This document shows, piece after piece, positions 9,017 through 16,900 of a stretch of 37,132 nucleotides of DNA. The position numbers and the translations under genes are program-made. The notes beneath the pieces were generated by a model. The model saw nothing but the letters and a program-made list of their open reading frames with translations. It did not search any database and was not told the DNA's origin. How positions within the stretch are numbered: position 1 is the stretch's first letter; the number at the start of each line of letters is the position of its first letter. The stretch is from an uncultured Acetatifactor sp. (GTDB taxonomy: Bacteria; Bacillota; Clostridia; Lachnospirales; Lachnospiraceae): NCBI GenBank assembly GCA_910586835.1, contig CAJUJU010000041.1, positions 1-37,132 of the forward strand. Reading direction: 5' to 3'.

Positions 9017-10990
9017 ATGAAAAAATGGCAGGCGGCGCTGTTGGCGGCGGTTCTGACGGCGGGACTTACGGGCTGCGGCAAAGGGGAGGCGGAGGACGCG
9101 GTGACGGCCTTCGAGCTGGCACATTTTGACGGTGTCAGCGAGGACGGAAGGATAGACAGCGCGTTTTTTTACCGGAATGAATTTACGCTCTACGGCGGAG
9201 ACGCCCAGATCCTCTATGTCAGCGAGGAGCAGAGCCCGGAGTACGGCGGCTATTATTATCTGTATAATTCCGGCAGCGACGGCGTGATCCTGCAGAATGT
9301 GGGGGGCGAGGATCCCCACAGGTCAGTGATCTCCTGTTTCCGCAGCAGGGACTTGAACGACTGGTCCCGCTGCGGCGCCGTGGATAACGGCTTTGCCGTG
9401 CGCTTTGAAAACGACGAGTGGCCGGTGGGCAACTGCTGGGCTCCGGAGACGGTCTACAATCCGGAGGACGGGCGGTACTATATGTATTTTACCGCGGAAG
9501 CCAATCCCAATCCGGAAGGCGAGGTAGAATATGACACGGACACCGGCGCCAGCGGACTCACGGCTAATTTTGACCGGTTCTTCGTGGCGATTTGTGTGTC
9601 GGACACTCCTGTGGGCCCTTTTCGTCTGCTGACCAGCGAAAGCTACTATGGGGATGCGGAGGCGGAAAACGGGAACGGAAAGGTGGTCACGGCGCAGAAT
9701 CCGCCCATTAATCCCAAGTTTGACCTGGGGCTGGAAAGCATGTTCGCCATCATTGACACCCATATTTTCTTTGACGATGTGGATGCGGACGGGGACGGCA
9801 AGAACGACATGTATTTGTACTTTGTGCGGCACGTCAGCTCGGACTCCAAGGACAACTCCATCTGGGGCATGCGGATGAAGGACATGATGACTCCGGATTA
9901 CGGCTCAGCCAGGATGCTGACCAAGCCCAACTGGAAAAGTGTGGAATATATAGCGGACAGCGGCTTAAGCAATTTTGATGTGAACAGCTATCGGCTGGTG
10001 GGGCAGTTTACGGATCACGCCGAATATGAAACGCTGGCAGATAAATCAAACGCCGTGGATAAGGAAGCATACGGGGAGGAGTACCATGTGAACGAAGGCC
10101 CCTTTGTCTGGAAGGAGGAGGGGCGGTATTATCTGACCTATTCTCCCCAGGGGGTGGGGCGGGCCCACTATCAGGTGCGGCAGGCGCTGGGGGATTCTCC
10201 TCTGGGCGGCTTTGAGAAGCCCACGCTGGATCCGGCCACCTTTATGGGGGCGGACGATACCAACACCTCCATGCTGGGAACTGGTCATCACTGTCTGATC
10301 GACGGTGGGGCGGGGGATCTGTACTGCGCAAGCTGGCCAAATGCCACGCCTCTGACCAACAACATCAACGAGACGGGGCGGGCCTACGCCGTGGACCGGG
10401 TGCATTTTACGGAGGATGAAACCTACGGGCGTGTTCTCTGCGGCGGTCCTACCGACAGCCTGCAGCCCAAGCCCTACAGCTTTACAGGGAAAGTAAACGT
10501 GGCGCCCCTGGCCCGGGTGACGGCCACGGGGGCGGTGGAGGGGACGGAACGGTATCTCACCGACGAGCTGGTGGTATTCCGTCCCTACTATGCGGACAGG
10601 GAGTTTCAGTCGGAAGGAAAGACCAGGATTACCCTGACCTTTCCGGAGCCGGTCAGCGTGTCGGCCATTCTGATCTACAACAGCTACGACTATTACTATG
10701 CCTTTGCGTCCATCGACAGCATATTGTTTCATCTTGCCGAAAAGCCGGAGTGGTACAGTGCCGGAGAGTATGTACCGGTGGCGGGGATCTTTGACCTGCC
10801 GTTCAACCCGGATTATGTGAACGCAGAGAGCAGCTGTATGGATCAGGGCGGCGCGGCAGTGGCTTCGTTTCAGGAGATCACAGTGGATTCCATCGAGATC
10901 ACCGTGAGCAAAAAACTGTCCGATGTCCGGGGCGAAGCGATTCGGATTTCGGATATCGTGGTATTGGGGAAAGGAGAAGGGGAGCGATGA
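9017..10990 (+). CDS. GH43-like glycosidase lipoprotein
   Basis: This 657-residue lipoprotein (T-G-C lipobox, lipidated C20) resembles five-bladed beta-propeller glycosidases of family 43. Signs are W-A-P-E-T-V-Y-N-P followed by R-Y-Y-M-Y-F-T-A, a late N-E-G-P-F-V-W-K motif whose E360 would be the general acid, D62 in G-G-D-A-Q as a candidate base, and D247 in I-I-D-T-H-I-F-F-D as the possible pKa modulator. The stretch D-V-D-A-D-G-D-G-K-N-D just after D247 looks like a calcium loop. The last 150 residues (after about 500) look like a discoidin/galactose-binding-type beta-sandwich. It should work on the outer face of the membrane. The stop overlaps the next ATG by four bases (ATGA). Arabinofuranosidase or xylosidase activity is common in GH43, but the substrate here is unknown. 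Confidence 0.65.
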   Translation: MKKWQAALLAAVLTAGLTGCGKGEAEDAVTAFELAHFDGVSEDGRIDSAFFYRNEFTLYGGDAQILYVSEEQSPEYGGYYYLYNSGSDGVILQNVGGEDPHRSVISCFRSRDLNDWSRCGAVDNGFAVRFENDEWPVGNCWAPETVYNPEDGRYYMYFTAEANPNPEGEVEYDTDTGASGLTANFDRFFVAICVSDTPVGPFRLLTSESYYGDAEAENGNGKVVTAQNPPINPKFDLGLESMFAIIDTHIFFDDVDADGDGKNDMYLYFVRHVSSDSKDNSIWGMRMKDMMTPDYGSARMLTKPNWKSVEYIADSGLSNFDVNSYRLVGQFTDHAEYETLADKSNAVDKEAYGEEYHVNEGPFVWKEEGRYYLTYSPQGVGRAHYQVRQALGDSPLGGFEKPTLDPATFMGADDTNTSMLGTGHHCLIDGGAGDLYCASWPNATPLTNNINETGRAYAVDRVHFTEDETYGRVLCGGPTDSLQPKPYSFTGKVNVAPLARVTATGAVEGTERYLTDELVVFRPYYADREFQSEGKTRITLTFPEPVSVSAILIYNSYDYYYAFASIDSILFHLAEKPEWYSAGEYVPVAGIFDLPFNPDYVNAESSCMDQGGAAVASFQEITVDSIEITVSKKLSDVRGEAIRISDIVVLGKGEGER

Positions 10991-13900
10991 GAAGGTATAA
11001 AAGTAATTATCCCGGACGCGGCCCAGGTCTTTTTGGCAGGATTTTTCAATCCGTCCTGCGCGTTAGCGCATATTTGTTACTCCCGGGAGCCTGCGCTGCT
11101 TTCCTTGGGGGCTGCGGGGAGCAGGCCATCTCGGTGGATGTGAATGTAATAGAGAGCACGGACGAGTATGACTGGCAGTACACTCCGGCCTTTGTGGGGG
11201 AAAAGGACGGGGATATGCAGATTGACGGCGTACTCTCGGAGCAGGTCTGGCAGGACAGAAACTGGCTGACTCACTGTGAGAAGGACGTGAGCCTGCGCTA
11301 TACCACTGCCTTTACACAAAAGGGCCTGTACATTGCGGCGGTGGCCGAGGACGAACATATGCAGTGGAACGATAAAAGGGCATTTATGAACAACTCCTCG
11401 TTCCGCTTCTACATAGTCTCCAACACGGCGGAGGATTACTTCTGCTTCGACTGCCTGAATTTTCTGGTGGATCAGGAGGACAGCTCCTGCCGCCAACAGG
11501 TGCGTTTTGAGGCGGAGGCGGCCCGGTCGGTGAACGAGGCGGGAGTGCCCACCCTCACCGCTGAGTTTTTTGCCGCCTGGGAGGATCTGAACTATACAGT
11601 GAACCCGGAGACAGGAATGCCGGATTTTGCCCGCATTGTGCCCATGTACCGCTATGTGGAGGGCTTTGAGTCGGCGGACAACGCGTTTTTAAAGCCGGCT
11701 TTCGCGGAGGTGGATAACAATCGTGTGAACAACACACTGTTGTTCAACAAGGACGGTTATATCAATGTAAGCGGCGATGAGGCAGAGCTGGGAAACGCCG
11801 CCAACGGCTACGCAAAATCCGACGGCTGGGATCTGTCCGGCCTGGAGGGCGGACAAGACGGCGTTCGGACGGTGCGCACTACGGCGGAGCACGGACAGGC
11901 TATTTTCTTCTCGGACATCGAGTCTTCCCGCTATGCCTACTCCGTGGATATGAAACTCGCCGGAGGGATCAACGACACGGCGCCATCGGCAGGTGTGTGC
12001 GATATGAAGAGCGCGGCCGAATTTAACTGTATGCGTATCGCAGGCGCTCCCTATCTGGACAGCGGCAGGAAGGCGTTGACTTATAATACCCTGGATTTTT
12101 ACGAGACGCTCTGGCATGACGTGCTGCGGGGGGATCGGGTGGAATCCGTGGGGAGCGATATCATCAATATCCGGGTGATCAAAGACGACACCCGCTATTA
12201 CTATATTATAAACGACGTTTACGCATTCAGCCTTGACCTGGACTGGCTGGGGGGCCGAACCTGTCCCGGCCTGTACTCCCTGGGCGCGGACGTGGAATAC
12301 AGCGGATGGGAGACCAGGGACTACGAGGGAGCGGAGAACGATGAGGCTTTTGCCGCGCTGACGGACGAATACATGCATGTGATCAAGGTATCCGACCGGG
12401 TTTCCGGTGGAAGTCTTTCCCTGAACAAGCTGGCTGTCCGAAGGGGCAGCGGGGAGGCAGTGGAGCTGACCGTGCGTCCGGCCAAGGGATATCTGCTGAC
12501 AGATTTGCTGGTCAACGGAAAGTCGGAGTACGACAACCTGATACCCGGCATGAAGGACGGGGTCATTGAGCTGCACCCCACCGAGTCCATGATGATCGAC
12601 GCGGTATTTACGCCTCTGCCGGCGGAGAGCTGTATCCGTGTGACGGGTCAGGTTGCCCGGGATAACGGCGCGGCGGTGATCGGTCTTCCACATGTGCTGC
12701 AAAGCAGCGATGCGGATTTGACAAGGCTTCTCTCCTGGCAGGATATGACTACCGCCAGCGGGATGTTTGACGTGATGCTGCTTCGCGGGGGTGAGTATGA
12801 GCTGGGCGGAAGAACCTTTGCCGCCGACGGATGTTACACGCTTTCCTTTGAGGGCACGTTTCCGGAAGGGGAGCAGCATGTCTTTACCGTGGATACCGGG
12901 GAGGAAAGGTTTGAGGGCCAGAGCTTTTACGACTGGGGCACCATTATCCTGAATCCTGTCAAGGCGCGCAATATGGAGCAGGACAGCGAAGGGAATGTGT
13001 ATACCACCAACACCGATTACTCGGACGACTACTCTTACTTTGTCTGTAACGAGGCAGTGGAGGGGAGTTTCCGGCTGGATATGACCGCAAGGGCGGAAAA
13101 CGACAGGTGGCCCTGTTACGGCTTCACCCTGGAGGATGAGTACGGCGGTTCGGTACAGTTCTTTGCGGCGGGAGGTACCACCTACCGCATTATGAGAAAT
13201 TACGACGGGCAGTATCAGCAGAGCGACAGGGGCGTTACTTTTGCGGCCGGTGAGTGCAGACTGGCGCTGGTCTGTGACGAAAACAGCGACCGGATATTTT
13301 TCTATGTGAACGATGTGCTGTTTGACAGTGTGAAGCGCAGTGATTACCTCACCGGAGCGAGTGTCCGGTACGGCATTGTGGGCTACATGTCCGGTGCGGA
13401 TGGTTCCTTCCGCCGCGTTACGGCCGGGGATCCCTTCGCCGTCTTTACCCGTCCTGTTGTGACTACGGAATTTTCCGTGACGGCGCCGGAGGAAGCGCGG
13501 CTTATCTTGAATGGTGAGAGAATCGACGGAAAAGACGTGCCGGTTCTGTCAGAAGTGACTGTGACCATCCCAGTGTCCGGCAGCAGGCAGTATGTGATCT
13601 ACCTGGACGGAAAACCCCTGGAAACGGTTCGGGAGGACGGGGAGATCAGGGCGGTCTTTACGGTGACCGGCCCTCATCGGATAGAATATGATGCGGCTTA
13701 CATCACGGAGTGGATTCATGATCCCTTTGAGTATGATTCCGCTTCAGGCGGTTATCGGGTGAATGACCATATGAAGACCGCAAACGGAGGGTATCTGGCG
13801 GGTGCTTCTGTGAAACAGGGAGATCCGTTCCTGCTAGAGGCCGTCATCCGCGATATGGCTACCAGCCAATGGCCGTCAGTGGGGCTGCTGGTGGGAACCG

Positions 13901-16900
13901 ACGCGGAGCATTATGTGCGCTTTTCCGTGATCCGCAATACGGACACAAAGCCCAATCAGTACGCGTTCCGTGTGGGAAATGCCGACGGAAAGGAAATTGT
14001 GAAGTGGTTTTCCGACATCGAGACGCTTGCGGATAATCATCCTTTCAAAGCCGGGGGCAGTATGAAGCTTGGCCTGGCATACGAGGACGGTTTTTACTAT
14101 GTGTTTATCAACGGCAATCCGGCCATGGCTTTTGACGAGAGAGAACTGCTCTCCGATGAGATTTCCATCAGGGACTCCCTTGGCGGAAAGAACCGGGTGA
14201 AGCTGGGATTGTTTGCCGAGCGCAGAGCCACGTTTACAAGCTGGAGCCATTCCTCCGATACGGATCGGTATCTGGCCGGGACGCGGGGGATGGAGTGGAT
14301 CCACAGACCGCTTCTGTACCATGAGGCCGACGGAACCTATCGCGTTCTGGATCATGGCAGTGTGGCCAACGGCGGTTATTTTAAAGACGCTTATATCGAG
14401 CAGAAGGGGCCGTTTATGCTGGAGGCCACGGTGCGGGATATGGATACGCAGCTGTGGCCGTCGGTGGGGCTGCTGGTGGGAACCGACGCGGAGCATTATG
14501 TGCGCTTCTCCGTGGTGCGCAATACCGACGCGGAGCCGGATGTGTACGGCCTGCGGGCAGGCAACGCCCAGGGGAAGGAGATTGTGAGATGGTTCTCCGA
14601 CATTGAGACCCTGAAAGACAACATGCCCTTCGGATCCGACGGGGACGGCGAGATGAAGCTGGCACTGGTATATGACGGCAGATTTTACTATATGTTTGTA
14701 AACGGCGTGATGGCTACGGCCTTTGGAGATTACGAGCTGCTTTCCGGCCAGATTTCCATTCGGGATTCCCTCGGTGAGGGAAGCGTAAGGCCGGGATTGT
14801 TTGCCGAGCGTAAGGCAACCTTTGCGGATTGGGCCTATTCCGGGGAACTCTCCAAATATCTGGGAAAGGTGCCCAAAATGGAGTGGATTCACACGCCGCT
14901 GATGTATGACTTTGGTTCCGGCCGTTTTCGTGTGACCGACCGCAACAGCCTGGCAAACGGTGGATACTTTGGGAATTTCTCCGTCAAACCCGGCGAGGCC
15001 TTTCTGGTGGAGGCGGGGATGAGCAATATGGATCCTGAGTTCTGGCCCTCCGCGGGAGTACTGGTGGGAACCGATGCCGCGCATTATGTGCGTTTCTCTG
15101 TAGTACGAAACACCGATGCCGACCCGGATGTGTACGGGCTCAGGGTGGGCAATGCAGGCGGAAAGGAAATCGTAAGATGGTTTTCCGATCTTGAGCCGCT
15201 GGCGGATAACAAGCCCTTCGGCGCTGATGAAAAGGGCGTTATGAAGCTTGCCGTTGCTTACCGGGACGGGGATTATCATGTGTTTGTAAACGATGAGCTG
15301 GCTGTTTCCCTGAGTGAAAACGAGCTGCTTTCCGGTCAGGTTTCCATCCGGGATTCTCTGGGCAGCGGCAATGTAAAGACCGGCCTGTTCGGGGAGAGAA
15401 GGATTACCTTCACCGGCTGGAATTATTCGGCGGATCCTTCCGGTTATCTGAAGGACATGCCCCGGATGGAATGGATTCACAGTCCCATGGTGTATGATTT
15501 TGCCAGCGGGCAGTACCGTGTCATCGACCACAACAGTGTGGCCAACGGCGGATATTTTACGGACTTTGCGGGAAAGAAGGGAGAATCTTTCCTGGTGGAA
15601 GCCACGGTGCGGGATATGGATACACAGCTGTGGCCGTCGGTGGGCCTGCTGGCCGGAACGGACGCGGAGCACTATGTGCGGTTTTCCGTGGTGCGCAACA
15701 CCGACGCAAATCCCAATGTCTACGGACTGCGGGTGGGTAATGCGGACGGAAAGGAGATTGTGAAGTGGTTCTCCGATATTGAGACGCTTGCGGATAACCA
15801 GCCTTTCAAAAACGGCGGAAGCATGAAGCTTGCGTTGGCGTATGAAGGGGGATATTACTACCTGTTTGTCAACGGCGTACAGGCGGCAGCGTTTGAGGGA
15901 AAGGAACTGCTTTCCGGTGAAATTTCCATAGATGCTTCTCTGGGAAGCGGCGATAGAAAGGTGGGATTGTTTGCGGAGCGCAGGGCGACTTTTGCGGACT
16001 GGAATTATTCGGCGGATGTGTCAAAGTACCTTGGCAGCGCTCCGAAACTGGAATGGATATATCAACCCCTGGTCTTTGACGCGGAGAGCGGAAGCCTTCG
16101 TGTGACGGATCACAACAGCACGGCCAACGGCGGTTATTTTGCCGATTTTTCCGGCCAACAGGGGAAAGCCTTCCTGGTGAAGACCACGGTGCGGGATATG
16201 GATGCTGACACTTGGCCGTCGGTGGGCCTGCTGGCCGGGACAGACGGGGAGCACTATGTGCGGTTTTCCGTCATCAGAAACACGGACGCGGCGGCAAGAG
16301 CCCGCGGTGGGGCGTCGGATCCCTATGTCTATCTGCTGCGTGTGGGCAACGCCGACGGAAAGGAGCTGGTGAGACCGTTCTCTGATATCCCGGCGCTTGC
16401 GGATCATAAGCCTTTCGGAGAAAGCGGAACCGGGGAGATGAAGCTGGAACTGCTGTACTGCGGCGGAACCTATTATGTGTATATAAACGATGTATTGGCT
16501 GCCGGGTTTGCGGAGTCGGTGCTGCTGGGAAATGTGGATTCCGGTCAGATGTCAATCCGGGATTCCCTGGGAAGCGGCAGCGTAAAGCTGGGGCTGTTTG
16601 CGGAACGGAAAATTACCTTTGTAAACTGGAGTTACACGGCTGACGAGACGGAGATTTTAAACAGACTTCCGTCAAAGGAGGATCAGGGCAGCCTGAAGGT
16701 CAGCGTGACAGGTGTGGATACCGGCGCGGCAGTGATGGTGAAGGACGGAAGCGGAAATACGGTGCACAGCGCCCAGGGCGGCTTCACGGTGAGCCTTTCG
16801 GCGGGAACCTATACAGTGTCGGCTGCGGGAACGGGCACGGTAGCCAAAGATGAGACGGTGGTGGTGACGAAGGGCGGTACGGTGGAAGTGACCCTGAAGA

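Noticed and set aside
13876..15672. Minus-strand open frame of 598 codons opposite the lectin-like repeats
   Set aside because: It repeats only because the plus-strand gene repeats, and has no ribosome site or known motif.
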